Shown here: one piece after another, positions 35,208-48,025 of the stretch
Position numbering within the stretch: position 1 is the first letter of the stretch
How the letters are laid out: each line of letters starts with the position of its first letter
Origin: Hyphomicrobiales bacterium
GTDB lineage: Bacteria > Pseudomonadota > Alphaproteobacteria > Rhizobiales > Rhizobiaceae
Direction of reading: 5' to 3'
DNA length: 57,214 nt
Assembly (NCBI GenBank): GCA_900471485.1
Contig: UCEU01000046.1
Span: 1-57,214 of the forward strand
Made by a program: the position numbers and the translations under genes
The notes under the pieces: generated by a model
Databases searched by the model: none
The model's input: only the letters and a program-made list of their open reading frames with translations
Told to the model about the DNA's origin: nothing

Positions 35208-36278
35208 ATGCGTGGCGTAGTATTCCGGGGAAACAGAATTCTGGAGACGTTGAACTTCGAGGATCCGATCCCCGGTCCTGGCGAGGCTGTCGTCGAAATA
35301 AAGGCTTCGGGAATGTGCGGGAGTGATCTCCACTACTATCGCGGTCAACCCTCGCAGATCATCAAGTCTCTGGGTCTCAAGGGATTCGAGGAGCGCGGTC
35401 TTCCCGCAGACGCTCCAATTATAGCCGGGCATGAACCGTGTGGCGTGATCGCAGCCGTAGGGCCTGGCGTCGATCCTGCCTCGTTCAGGGTCGGCGATCG
35501 CGTGATCGTCTTCCATTACGAGGGATGCAGTCACTGCGACCACTGCCGTACTGGCTGGACACAGATGTGCGATCACGGGGCCGACATTCACGGCGTGGTC
35601 AAGCATGGAGCCCACGCGGACTACATGCGAGTGCCTGTGAGCACCCTGGTGCACCTTCCGGACGAGATTTCGTTCATTGGTGGTGCCGCTATCGCGTGTG
35701 GGACGGGAACGGCCTACGGAGCCATCGGACGTTTGAACCTCTCGGCGCGTGACACGCTGGCGGTATTCGGGCTCGGCCCCGTCGGTCTCTCCGCCGTTCA
35801 GCTTGCTGCGGCCATGGGCATCGAGACCATCGGGATCGATATCGCCGCTGATCGCGTCGAAAATGCGAAGTCCTTCGGCGCCGCTCACGTAATCAACGGC
35901 AGCGAAAAGGACCCCGTTGAAGAAATCAGAAAATTGACCAAGGGCAAAGGCGTGACATGCTCGATCGAGTGCGCCGGGGGCGATGTGGCCAAACAGCAGG
36001 CTGTCTCATCGACGGCTCCCTGGGGGCGCATTGCGCTCGTCGCCATTAGCGGCAATCTAAATGTGGCTGCGATGAAGGACGTGATTGGAAAGCAGCGGAC
36101 AATCATCGGATCCTACACTTTCTCCGAGGTTGGAATGAAGGATTGCGCGACCTTCATTGCCAGCAAGGGCGTCGACGTAGACCGATTGTTCACAGACCGT
36201 TGGAAGCTGGACGACGCAGAACTGGCCTATCGAGAATTCGACAAGCAGGCGGGTGGCAAAGGCGTGTTCGTCTTCTGA
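35208..36278 (+). CDS. zinc-dependent alcohol/polyol dehydrogenase
   Basis: A 356-residue medium-chain dehydrogenase. The catalytic zinc site is GMCGSD (C37) with GHEPCG near residue 74, and the structural zinc has four cysteines in CSHCDHC followed by QMC (about 105-121). The NAD-binding turn is FGLGPVGLSAVQLAAAMG near 190. It oxidises an alcohol or polyol with NAD(P)+. The substrate is unknown, but neighbours act on sugars and lactones. GGAGGATAG lies before the start. Confidence 0.9.
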   Translation: MRGVVFRGNRILETLNFEDPIPGPGEAVVEIKASGMCGSDLHYYRGQPSQIIKSLGLKGFEERGLPADAPIIAGHEPCGVIAAVGPGVDPASFRVGDRVIVFHYEGCSHCDHCRTGWTQMCDHGADIHGVVKHGAHADYMRVPVSTLVHLPDEISFIGGAAIACGTGTAYGAIGRLNLSARDTLAVFGLGPVGLSAVQLAAAMGIETIGIDIAADRVENAKSFGAAHVINGSEKDPVEEIRKLTKGKGVTCSIECAGGDVAKQQAVSSTAPWGRIALVAISGNLNVAAMKDVIGKQRTIIGSYTFSEVGMKDCATFIASKGVDVDRLFTDRWKLDDAELAYREFDKQAGGKGVFVF

Positions 36279-36610
36279 ATCATTGGCGGTTCCAGCTTCG
36301 GGGCAAATGCGCATGCTGGCGTGGCTCCCCTGAACGCTCGAATTGCGAAACTTTGCTTCGCACGGTTTCAAGAACTACAGCCATTATCGGACGCGATCCC
36401 GGATCCTATCATCCCTGAAGCTGCTGTCAGCATGATGTTGGCCGCAGAATACCGACTCATAATCAGCGGCCAGTCGCCCGGAACATGCGGCGACGACCCT
36501 TGTCCTGTTCAGTCGTGGAGCCCACGCGCTGGCAACGGCGTCTCGAAGGCCCGAGCCGGGCGCTCCGCGATCTACCAGCCGGGAACGGACATCATCGCGA
36601 AAGAAGCGCC
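36279..36610. other. 332-base gap with a regulatory element, no gene
   Basis: No supported coding sequence. It contains copy B of the palindromic element (36342-36374), about 240 bases before the lactonase gene and 64 bases after the dehydrogenase. Confidence 0.5.
36342..36374. promoter_or_regulatory. palindromic element, copy B
   Basis: It shares 29 of 33 bases with the reverse complement of 32372-32404. TGCGAA and TTCGCA arms are kept around a 7-base spacer, and GCTTCGCACGGTTTCAA is identical. Here the inner two pairs of the longer palindrome are lost. Confidence 0.55.
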
Positions 36611-37633
36611 ATGCTAAACAAGACCTTCCACGGCTTCATCTTCTCAACCCTCATCATGGCCACGGTCGCGCCCGCAACTGCCGCCGATCATTTCTCTGCC
36701 GATCCCGCGACGACTGGCCCTTATGCGATACCGATGCCCGATCGGCAGTTGCAGACTGTCGAAGCCACGAAGTGGATCCAGGCAACCGACACCGCCACTG
36801 TATTGGAGGGACCGGTCTTCGACTCCGCAGGAAACCTGTTGTTCGTCGACGTTCTGAACGGAAAGATCGAGAAGGCAACTCCCGACAAGAAGTTGACGAC
36901 GCTACTCGAGGACCGGGCGATAATGCCTTGCGCTCTCGCCTTCGGACCCGACAACCGATTGTATGTGGCTGCTGCCTACAAGGATGGGCGTGGCGGAACA
37001 ATCTTCTCGGTCGATGCCAAGGGTGAAGATCGGCGGGTCTTGCTGGCAGCGGATCAAGGCTACCTTCCAAACGATATCGTTTTCGACGCGGCTGGCGGCC
37101 TCTATTTCACGGATTCTCATCCGGAACGCGGCGAACGCACGGGCGGAGTGTACTACATGAAATCAGGCAGTCAGGTTGTACAGCCCCTCGTCGAGCACCT
37201 TGCGAGTGGCAACGGGCTTGCGCTCTCGCCCGACGGGAAAGTGCTCTGGGTGGTGGAGTTTTCCGCAGGAGTGCTCCGCCGTCTGAACTTGCAGGACGCC
37301 ACCCATGTCGAGCCATACGGCGACACGGTCGCGTATCGGTTCAGCAGCTCCGGCCCGGACTCAATGAAATCGGATAGCGAAGGTAATCTCTATATTGCAC
37401 TGCATGGGCAAGGACGCGTGATCGTACTCAATCGCAACGGTACCGGAATTGGCCAGATCACGATCGCGGGGCGCGAAGCTGGCCGAAATCTGCGTACATC
37501 CAATGTTGCTATCAAGGCCGGCACACGCGAGGTGTACGTCACTACGGCCGATGATTTCGACGTCCACGGAGGATCCGCGATCTTCAAGTCAGAAGGGTTC
37601 GCGCCCTCGCTGCCATCGGCGTTCGCCAAGTGA
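36611..37633 (+). CDS. secreted SMP-30/gluconolactonase-family protein
   Basis: A 340-residue protein with a signal peptide (FHGFIFSTLIMATVAPATAA), so it is exported. The rest is a six-bladed SMP-30/gluconolactonase propeller: EGPVFDSAGNLLFVD near residue 72 (metal glutamate), YLPNDIVFDAAGGLYFTD near 150-167 and ASGNGLALSPDGKVLWV near 195. It probably opens sugar lactones in the periplasm. The glucose dehydrogenase encoded next makes gluconolactone there, so the two fit as consecutive steps. ATG 36611 gives the signal peptide; AAGAAG precedes it. Confidence 0.83.
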   Translation: MLNKTFHGFIFSTLIMATVAPATAADHFSADPATTGPYAIPMPDRQLQTVEATKWIQATDTATVLEGPVFDSAGNLLFVDVLNGKIEKATPDKKLTTLLEDRAIMPCALAFGPDNRLYVAAAYKDGRGGTIFSVDAKGEDRRVLLAADQGYLPNDIVFDAAGGLYFTDSHPERGERTGGVYYMKSGSQVVQPLVEHLASGNGLALSPDGKVLWVVEFSAGVLRRLNLQDATHVEPYGDTVAYRFSSSGPDSMKSDSEGNLYIALHGQGRVIVLNRNGTGIGQITIAGREAGRNLRTSNVAIKAGTREVYVTTADDFDVHGGSAIFKSEGFAPSLPSAFAK

Positions 37634-37921
37634 TCCCTTGGCGTTTCAGAGCTTTCCGCCTCACGGTTGAAGCCATGCGCGCTTCCCGCGACTGGGAACG
37701 TTGCGGTTCAATTCGTGACGTAGGCCCCAGCCATGTCGGGCTCCTTCTCACCCCGGATCAACTCGGCAATCCCATCCGGAGCACACTTCGATTGTGGGAT
37801 TCATTCCAAGCGGGTGGCCGTCAAGCAGACGCTACGCCACTCAAATTGAAAGGACATACTCAACAATCTTCGCCGCTCCTGTTTGACGCGGCATTCCCCA
37901 TTAGACCCGAAAGTTTTTGCA

Positions 37922-40273
37922 ATGACCGAAACTCCCGCTTTACGCAGAGCTCGCTTCGACATTCCGTTGCTTGTCTTCGGCACGTTTGCCGTAATCATTG
38001 GCCTGACCCTAGCCGCTGGCGGCACGTGGCTGGTCGCACTCGGCGGCTCCCGATACTACCTGCTCACGGGTGTCGCACTCGTAGCCGTTGGGATCCTCTA
38101 CTCCCGACGCGACGTTTTCGGCGCCTGGCTCTATCTGCTTGTCTACATGGCCACTCTTCTATGGTCCTACTTTGAAGTGGGCGCATCCTTTTGGCCGCTA
38201 GTTCCGCGTATTGTCGCGCCGACGGTTCTTGGATTCTTCGCCGCTATCCTCGCACCAAGGCTACGACGGCGTTCCGCCCCGTCCAAGCCGCTCGCATACG
38301 GCGCGGCTGGTCTGACTTTAGCCCTGTTTCTTGTCCTGATCGGTTTCACGTTCGTTCCGCACGAGGTGATACAGGAAACGGCCAGCGATAACCGGAGTTT
38401 GCCTCAGGCGGGTGTTAAACAGCCTTCAGAGTGGCGGTACTACGGGCGTGACGGTAGCGGCACTCGGTTTGCACCCTACGACCAGATTACAAAGGAAAAC
38501 GTCAAGGATCTGAAGGTCGCGTGGGTTTACCACTCCTTGGATCCAGCGACCGGCGGTGGCGAGAACGAGGACACCCCAATTCAGATTGGTGACACCTTGT
38601 ACTCCTGCACGGCCAACAACGTCGTGTTCGCGCTGGATCTGGACACGGGGAAGCAAAAATGGAGGTTCGATCCGCAGACACACGCAAAGCGCTGGAAGCA
38701 CTGCCGCGGTGTCGGATTCTATGAAGGCGCGACCGCGCCCCATGAAAGCCTCTGCGCCACCCGCATAGTCTTCTCGACCATTGACGCTCGACTCCTGGAG
38801 TTGGATGCGGAAACTGGCCGCGAATGCGAATCCTTCGGCAACAATGGAACAGTCGACCTGCGCCAGAGCATGGGCGACGGTACGGCTCAAACCTACTATC
38901 CCACCTCGATGCCAACGGTCGTTGACGGCCTTATCATTGTAGGGGGATATGTGCGTGATAACCAGGCAGTGGGTGAACCTTCGGGTGTGGTCCGCGCGTT
39001 CGATGCCAAGACTGGTGCTTTGGTATGGGCCTGGAATGCGGGAAAAACCCTTCTTCCCGATTCGTCGGGCCGCATAAGCGACTACGATCGGGGCACGCCG
39101 AATGTGTGGTCGACGCCCTCGTTTGACGAGAGCCTTGGCCTTCTGTTCCTGCCGACGGGCAACCCGAGCCCTGACTTCTTCGGGGGGATGCGCAGCGAAG
39201 CAGACAACGCCTACAGCTCTTCCGTTGTCGCTCTCGATATAAAAACCGGGCAGGAGCGTTGGCACTACCAGACCGTTCACCACGACCTCTGGGATTATGA
39301 TGTCCCTTCGCAGCCGACCCTGGCCGATGCCCCGGATCAAACTGGAGCTTCGGTTCCGGCTATCTTCATTCCGACGAAGCGTGGGCAGATCTTCGTTCTG
39401 AACCGTCGAACAGGCAAGCCTGTCACGCAGGTCGAAGAGCGCCCGGCGCCACAGGGTAGCGCCCCTGGCGACTACTTGTCGGCCACCCAGCCGCAATCCG
39501 TCGAGTTCCCAACTATCGGCGCGGCTAGGCTGAACGAGCAGTCCATGTGGGGCGCAACCCCGTTCGATCAGCTCTACTGCCGAATCCGCTTCCGGCAACT
39601 GCGGTACGAAGGCGAATTCACGCCTCCCGGCCTGACCGAATCCCTGGACTTTCCCGGTCACTTCGGCGGCTTCAATTGGGGAAGCGCATCTATCGATCCG
39701 ACGCGAGGTACACTGGTTATCAATGATATCCGGGTCGCGCAAATCCTCAAGTTGGTGCCGCGTGCCGAAGCGGAAAAGCTTACTCCTGAACAGCAAGGTG
39801 AGAACGGACTCTCGCCCATGTCCGGCACCCCTTACGCAATTCAGATCGCTGATTTCATGTCGCCCCTAGGCATCCCGTGCCAAGCCCCGCCATGGGGTAC
39901 GCTCACGGGAATCGACATCGCGAAAAGAAGGATCGCATGGCAGGTGCCAATGGGCACTTCAAAGGATACCGGACCGTTGGGATTCAAGACTGGTCTTTCC
40001 ATCCCGATCGGCATGCCAACGATCGGCGGGCCGCTCACGACCGCGACGGGCGTGACGTTTTTTGCAGGAACGCAGGATTTCTATATCCGTGCCCTCGAAA
40101 CCGCCACAGGCCGCCTGCTTTGGAAGGATCGCCTTGCGGTCGGCGCCGGAGCCACGCCGATGACTTACGTTTCCGCGAAGACGGGCAAACAGTATGTGGT
40201 AGTTTCCACAGGCGGCTCCCGGGACTCCGATGTGCGGGGTGACGCGCTCGTGGCATACGCCCTGCCGAATTGA
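37922..40273 (+). CDS. gcd: membrane PQQ-dependent glucose dehydrogenase
   Basis: A 783-residue quinoprotein. The first 140 residues hold about five membrane helices and the rest is a periplasmic eight-bladed propeller. SEWRYYGRDGSGTRFAPYDQI marks the domain start, and WHYQTVHHDLWDYDVPSQP near residue 455 is the PQQ-binding signature. DPTRGTLVIND and PWGTLTGIDI follow as in Gcd. It oxidises aldoses such as glucose to lactones and reduces ubiquinone. Rhizobia often lack PQQ biosynthesis and depend on external PQQ; no pqq genes are in the window. An upstream TTG at 37883 would add 13 residues. Confidence 0.88.
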   Translation: MTETPALRRARFDIPLLVFGTFAVIIGLTLAAGGTWLVALGGSRYYLLTGVALVAVGILYSRRDVFGAWLYLLVYMATLLWSYFEVGASFWPLVPRIVAPTVLGFFAAILAPRLRRRSAPSKPLAYGAAGLTLALFLVLIGFTFVPHEVIQETASDNRSLPQAGVKQPSEWRYYGRDGSGTRFAPYDQITKENVKDLKVAWVYHSLDPATGGGENEDTPIQIGDTLYSCTANNVVFALDLDTGKQKWRFDPQTHAKRWKHCRGVGFYEGATAPHESLCATRIVFSTIDARLLELDAETGRECESFGNNGTVDLRQSMGDGTAQTYYPTSMPTVVDGLIIVGGYVRDNQAVGEPSGVVRAFDAKTGALVWAWNAGKTLLPDSSGRISDYDRGTPNVWSTPSFDESLGLLFLPTGNPSPDFFGGMRSEADNAYSSSVVALDIKTGQERWHYQTVHHDLWDYDVPSQPTLADAPDQTGASVPAIFIPTKRGQIFVLNRRTGKPVTQVEERPAPQGSAPGDYLSATQPQSVEFPTIGAARLNEQSMWGATPFDQLYCRIRFRQLRYEGEFTPPGLTESLDFPGHFGGFNWGSASIDPTRGTLVINDIRVAQILKLVPRAEAEKLTPEQQGENGLSPMSGTPYAIQIADFMSPLGIPCQAPPWGTLTGIDIAKRRIAWQVPMGTSKDTGPLGFKTGLSIPIGMPTIGGPLTTATGVTFFAGTQDFYIRALETATGRLLWKDRLAVGAGATPMTYVSAKTGKQYVVVSTGGSRDSDVRGDALVAYALPN

Positions 40274-40282
40274 CAACATTTG

Positions 40283-40314
40283 CATGCTGCCTGCCACAAC
40301 GGGTGGGCAGCATG
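40283..40314. terminator. hairpin between gcd and pyc
   Basis: CATGCTGCC at 40283-40291 pairs with GGCAGCATG at 40306-40314 in the 58-base gap between two convergent genes. Confidence 0.6.
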
Positions 40315-40331
40315 TCGTCTCGGCACTCACT

Positions 40332-43796
<3,465 letters not shown>

Positions 43797-43868
43797 GGTT
43801 AGCTTCCGCTGGCAAGAGCGCCGTACCCGGCGTTGAAGGACGATGTTTCCTGGCACTGGGTTCGAGTG

Positions 43869-44399
43869 TCAGCGCACCGCAGCCGCCATCACAGCCACGA
43901 TGGTGCAGGGCTCGTTCGTGCGATTGCTCCAGGCGTGCTTGGTTCCTCGCTGCACGAAGGAGTCGCCCTTCTTCAGAAGAACTTCACCGTGCTCCAGTAC
44001 GGCGTACATCTCCCCACTGATTACCGTGATGATGTCGACCGTGTCCGTCTCATGCAGTCCTGCGATGGTACTGCTGCTGACCGACGCCTCGCGATCACCG
44101 GACGCAGCAAGAGCCGCTTCGTAACCGTGGGCGAGGTCCCAGGACGAATCCGGCGGAAAGGTGGTGACAAGGTAGATGAACCCTGCGGCGGGCGGACAGA
44201 TTGAGACCTGTTCCCCACTCGCATCGTCAGCAAGGATTCGGGGTGGCAGGCTGTCCATCCGCCAGATCTGATTGATGACAAACGCGTCTGTGGCCAGCCG
44301 CGCGGGCGTAGGCTGATCGCTGACGACCATCGACTTCCCATCCTCATCAATCCCGGCAACTACGCGCCTTGCACTCGTCTCGAGATAATCTCCGAGCAT
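43869..44399 (-). CDS. cupin-domain protein
   Basis: A 176-residue protein with a C-terminal cupin: HETDTVDIITVISGEMYAVLE and GDSFVQRGTKHAWSN (about 115-160) form the two conserved strands, with the late histidine retained. The N-terminal 90 residues form a separate small domain (RVVAGIDEDGKSMVVSDQ), a layout common in cupins near catabolic genes. The ATG at 44399 has GGAGGAGATCT before it. It may sense or bind a pathway intermediate, or be a small dioxygenase-like enzyme. It lies 20 bases after the ETF-QO gene, so co-transcription is likely. Confidence 0.85.
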   Translation of the reverse strand: MLGDYLETSARRVVAGIDEDGKSMVVSDQPTPARLATDAFVINQIWRMDSLPPRILADDASGEQVSICPPAAGFIYLVTTFPPDSSWDLAHGYEAALAASGDREASVSSSTIAGLHETDTVDIITVISGEMYAVLEHGEVLLKKGDSFVQRGTKHAWSNRTNEPCTIVAVMAAAVR

Positions 44400-44419
44400 A
44401 AGATCTCCTCCGCTCGCTC

Positions 44420-46084
44420 TCACATGTTGGGATAGACGGGCCCCTCGCCGCCCTGCGGCGGAACCCAGTTGATGTTCTGGTTGGGGTCCTTGATGTCGCA
44501 GGTCTTGCAGTGGACGCAGTTCTGGGCGTTGATGACGTAAGTCTCCTGCCCGTCCTTCTCGATCCACTCATAGACCCCGGCCGGACAATAGCGCGTCGAG
44601 GGACCGGCGAAGACGTCGTGTTCCGACGACTTCTGCAGTGCCATGTCCTTGACCTTCAGATGAACCGGTTCGTTCTCCTCGTGATTGGTGTTCGACAGGA
44701 ACACCGAGGAGAGACGGTCGAAGGTGAGCACGCCGTCGGGCTTGGGGTAGTCGATCGGCTTGTGCTTGGCAGCCGGTTCCAGCGATTGAGCGTCCGTCTT
44801 GCCGTGGCCGAGTGTGCCGAGGAAGGAGAAGCCGAGGAGCTGGTTGGTCCACATGTCGAGACCGCCGAGTGCGACGCCGATGGCCGTGCCGAACTTCGAC
44901 CACAGCGGCTTGACGTTGCGGACTTTCTTCAGGTCCTTGCCGATGTCGCTTGCGCGCCATTCGTTTTCGATCTCGATGACCTCGTCATTGGCGCGGCCTG
45001 CTGCAATCGCATCGGCGATCCTGTCCGCCGCCAGCATGCCCGAGAGCACAGCGTTATGGCTGCCCTTGATGCGAGGCACATTGACGAAGCCGGCGGAGCA
45101 GCCGATCAGGGCGCCACCCGGGAAGGTCAGCTTCGGCACCGACTGGTAACCGCCCTCGGTGATGGCGCGGGCGCCATAGGAGAGCCGCTTGCCGCCCTCG
45201 AAGGTGGTGCGGATCGCCGGATGCGTCTTGAAGCGCTGGAATTCCTCGAAGGGATAGAGATAGGGGTTCTTGTAGTTCAGATGCACCACGAAGCCGACGG
45301 CGACGAGGTTGTCTTCCAGGTGATACAGGAAGGAACCGCCGCCGGTCTTCATGCCGAGCGGCCAGCCGAAGGAGTGCTGCACCAGGCCCTGCTTGTGGTT
45401 CTCCGGTTTGACCTGCCAGAGCTCCTTGATGCCGATGCCGAATTTCTGGGGTTCGCGGTCCCTCTGAAGGTCGAACTTGGCGATCAGCTGCTTGGCGAGC
45501 GATCCGCGAACCCCCTCGCCGATCAGCACGTACTTACCAAGCAGCTCCATGCCGCGGGTAAAATTTGGGCCGGGTTCACCGCACCTCTCTACACCCATGT
45601 CTCCGGTGGCGACACCAATGACGGCGCCTTGGTCGTTGTAGAGCATTTCGGTGGCGGCGAAGCCCGGATAAATCTCGACGCCCAAGGCTTCCGCGTGGCT
45701 CGCAAGCCAGCGACAGACGTTTCCGAGCGAGACGATGTAGTTGCCGTGATTGCTCATCAGCGGCGGCATTGCAAAGTTCGGAATGCGGATCGCGCCAGCC
45801 GGGCCAAGCAGCAGGAAGTGGTCGTCTTTCACCTCGGTCTTGAAGGGATGATCGGCCTCTTCGCGCCAGTCCGGCAGCAGGCGGTCGATGCCGATGGGAT
45901 CGACGACGGCGCCCGACAGGATATGCGCGCCGACTTCGGCGCCCTTCTCCAGCACGACGACGGAGAGTTCGGGATTGACCTGCTTCAGCCTGATAGCGGC
46001 GGAGAGCCCCGCGGGACCACCGCCGACTATCACGACATCGAATTCCATGCTTTCGCGTTCAGCGCGCGAGCTAGCTTCTTCCAT
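44420..46084 (-). CDS. electron transfer flavoprotein-ubiquinone oxidoreductase
   Basis: About 554 residues. It takes electrons from reduced ETF and gives them to ubiquinone at the inner membrane. The FAD-binding start FDVVIVGGGPAGLSAAIRL is near residue 16, and a GWPLGMKTGGGSFLYHL stretch is typical. The C-terminal 4Fe-4S site is kept: CPAGVYEW, then NCVHCKTCDIKDPNQNINW. ATG 46084 is chosen; a TTG at 46102 would add six residues. With etfA and etfB in the same run it completes an acyl-CoA-type electron path, though no acyl-CoA dehydrogenase is in view. Confidence 0.93.
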   Translation of the reverse strand: MEEASSRAERESMEFDVVIVGGGPAGLSAAIRLKQVNPELSVVVLEKGAEVGAHILSGAVVDPIGIDRLLPDWREEADHPFKTEVKDDHFLLLGPAGAIRIPNFAMPPLMSNHGNYIVSLGNVCRWLASHAEALGVEIYPGFAATEMLYNDQGAVIGVATGDMGVERCGEPGPNFTRGMELLGKYVLIGEGVRGSLAKQLIAKFDLQRDREPQKFGIGIKELWQVKPENHKQGLVQHSFGWPLGMKTGGGSFLYHLEDNLVAVGFVVHLNYKNPYLYPFEEFQRFKTHPAIRTTFEGGKRLSYGARAITEGGYQSVPKLTFPGGALIGCSAGFVNVPRIKGSHNAVLSGMLAADRIADAIAAGRANDEVIEIENEWRASDIGKDLKKVRNVKPLWSKFGTAIGVALGGLDMWTNQLLGFSFLGTLGHGKTDAQSLEPAAKHKPIDYPKPDGVLTFDRLSSVFLSNTNHEENEPVHLKVKDMALQKSSEHDVFAGPSTRYCPAGVYEWIEKDGQETYVINAQNCVHCKTCDIKDPNQNINWVPPQGGEGPVYPNM

Positions 46085-46217
46085 TACAGCGTTCTCATGC
46101 AAAGTCTTCGGGAGAAAAGTTGATGATGCATTTTAACAGAAGGCAGCCGGTATGCTGCATAGGCGGAGGCTTTCCAGGTCAAAGGCATCGGGACCAGCCA
46201 CAGGGTCCGCGTCGGAT

Positions 46218-47099
46218 CTAGTCTTCCTGGACCGACGCGGTGGCGGTCATTGTCTTGAAGCCATCCAGGTCTTCGGCCCAAAGCGCGTAGCTGCCGTCAT
46301 CTTCCTGGCGGCCGCAAAGGTGAAAGGTTTGCCCGGCGAACAGCGGCTTCACGCCTCTGAACGAGAACGCGTCGAGCCTGCCCGGTACATGCGCCATCAG
46401 ACGGTCCGCGAGAAGTGTCGCAATCAGGGGGCCGTGCACGACAAGCCCCGGATACCCTTCCTCTTCTCGGGCATAGGGAAGATCGTAGTGAATTCGGTGT
46501 GCGTTGAAAGTCAGTGCCGAATACCGCATGAGCAGCGTGGGCGTCGGGAGACATCCATCGCGCCATTGAACCCGCTCGATGACAGTTTCCTGTGGCGTCA
46601 CCGCGCCCGCTGGAGCGGCCGTGGTAACCGGGCTGGGCTCCCTATAGACGATGTCCTGTTCCTCCTCGATCGCGATCGCATCGCCAGAGCTCAAGGTGTG
46701 GCGCAGGGTGAGAAAGACCAGATCGCCCTGCCGCCCACTCTTGTGGGTCACATCGACGATTTCCGTGACCTTGCGCACGGTGTCGCCGATCCTGAGCGGC
46801 GCATGGAACGCCAGTCTTCCACCAGCCCACATTCTACGGGGGAGTGGAATGGGCGGCAGGAAACCTCCCAGCCTCGGATGCCCGTCGGTTGAAAGCTCCG
46901 ACTGCCGATTGAGCGGGGTGAAATAGGCCCAGTGCCAGAGCGGGCCGATGCTATCGCCCGCGGACGGCAGTTGCTCATGGTCCAAGGTGGCGGCCATCGC
47001 TGCGGCAGGGTTTCGGGCAAGGACATCTTCGATCTCCTGCTTGCGGCCTATCCAGGTTTTCAGGTGTTCGATGTCGATATGAATGCTGCTGTTGTCCAT
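46218..47099 (-). CDS. HotDog-fold enoyl-CoA hydratase (itaconyl/mesaconyl type)
   Basis: A 293-residue double-HotDog protein of the HTD2/FAS1-dehydratase-like kind. The second half has the hydratase-2 active-site pattern FNAHRIHYDLPYA then EGYPGLVVHGPL (about 200-230). The closest functional relatives of this shape are mesaconyl-C4-CoA and itaconyl-CoA hydratases. It starts five bases after the CoA lyase gene, with GGAG inside that gene's end. A hydratase followed by a citramalyl- or malyl-CoA-type lyase would turn an unsaturated dicarboxyl-CoA into two small acids. The exact substrate is uncertain. Confidence 0.78.
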   Translation of the reverse strand: MDNSSIHIDIEHLKTWIGRKQEIEDVLARNPAAAMAATLDHEQLPSAGDSIGPLWHWAYFTPLNRQSELSTDGHPRLGGFLPPIPLPRRMWAGGRLAFHAPLRIGDTVRKVTEIVDVTHKSGRQGDLVFLTLRHTLSSGDAIAIEEEQDIVYREPSPVTTAAPAGAVTPQETVIERVQWRDGCLPTPTLLMRYSALTFNAHRIHYDLPYAREEEGYPGLVVHGPLIATLLADRLMAHVPGRLDAFSFRGVKPLFAGQTFHLCGRQEDDGSYALWAEDLDGFKTMTATASVQED

Positions 47100-47104
47100 T
47101 GATA

Positions 47105-48025
47105 CTAGACTCCGGTCGTTTCGTCATTCGGAACCATCGCCAGTCGGCGCAGCGCGAGACGAAGATGCGCCCTATCGATCATCTTCCCGTCGAGAAGAGT
47201 GACACCCTGATTTGGCGAGGTTTCAAAAGCGTCGGCCACGGCCTTCGCCCATCGGAGCTCGTCCTCGCTCGGCTTCATGACCGAGTGGACAATGTCGATC
47301 TGGGACGGATGGATGCAAAGCTTTCCACCAAATCCAAGCTCCCGGGCTTCAACGGTTTCGCTTTCCAACCCTCCGGCGTCCTTGGGATCGGGAAATGGCG
47401 TGTCGATTGCCGGAACGCGTGCTGCCGCAGCTGCGATTGCCGTCATCTGGCGCCCGATGACGAGTAGAGGGTTCAGATTTCGGGTCGGCCCCCTTGCCGC
47501 GACGCCCAGGTCGGCGGAAAAGTCTTCGCCCGCGAAACCCAAAGCCATCAGCCGTGCGGGCGCGGACCTGTAGTCGAGCGACTGAACCGAAGCTGCTGTC
47601 TCGGTGACGAGCGGGATCAGTCCGATATGGCCGACCTCCAGTCCGTAGGCAGTTTCGAGAACAGCGAGCTGGTGATCCAGTATCATTAGATCTTCAGAGC
47701 TGGTGCATTTTGGAAGCATGATGAAATCAGGGCCGCCACCGGCTATTACGGCGAGGTCGTGAAGATGCCATTCCGTATCACGGGCATTGACACGGACACC
47801 GACAACCCGGCGCCCGGAATTCAGAAGCACCGATTTGGTAAGGTGACGTGCTTCGGCCTTCTCCGATGGGGAAACCGAATCCTCGAGATCTATGACGATA
47901 GCGTCCGCTTTGGAGGCAACCGCCTTCTCGATCTTCCGCTCGGAGTCACCCGGGACGAACAGAATGCTTCGCATCCTGCTCTCGCGGCGAGCGGTAGCAT
48001 CCCGGCCAACCTCAACTATTCGCAT
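47105..48025 (-). CDS. CitE-like CoA-ester lyase (malyl/citramalyl type)
   Basis: A 306-residue TIM-barrel enzyme of the HpcH/CitE family. RSILFVPGDSERKIEKA, then ADAIVIDLEDSV (metal aspartate/glutamate region near residue 46), PLVTETAA (about 140) and GGKLCIHPSQI near 232 are the family motifs. It cleaves a 3-hydroxyacyl-CoA such as citramalyl-CoA (to acetyl-CoA and pyruvate) or malyl-CoA. Start 48025 has AGGAGG directly upstream; an internal ATG at 47974 is the classical family start but has a poorer site. It is coupled with the HotDog hydratase. Confidence 0.86.
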   Translation of the reverse strand: MRIVEVGRDATARRESRMRSILFVPGDSERKIEKAVASKADAIVIDLEDSVSPSEKAEARHLTKSVLLNSGRRVVGVRVNARDTEWHLHDLAVIAGGGPDFIMLPKCTSSEDLMILDHQLAVLETAYGLEVGHIGLIPLVTETAASVQSLDYRSAPARLMALGFAGEDFSADLGVAARGPTRNLNPLLVIGRQMTAIAAAAARVPAIDTPFPDPKDAGGLESETVEARELGFGGKLCIHPSQIDIVHSVMKPSEDELRWAKAVADAFETSPNQGVTLLDGKMIDRAHLRLALRRLAMVPNDETTGV

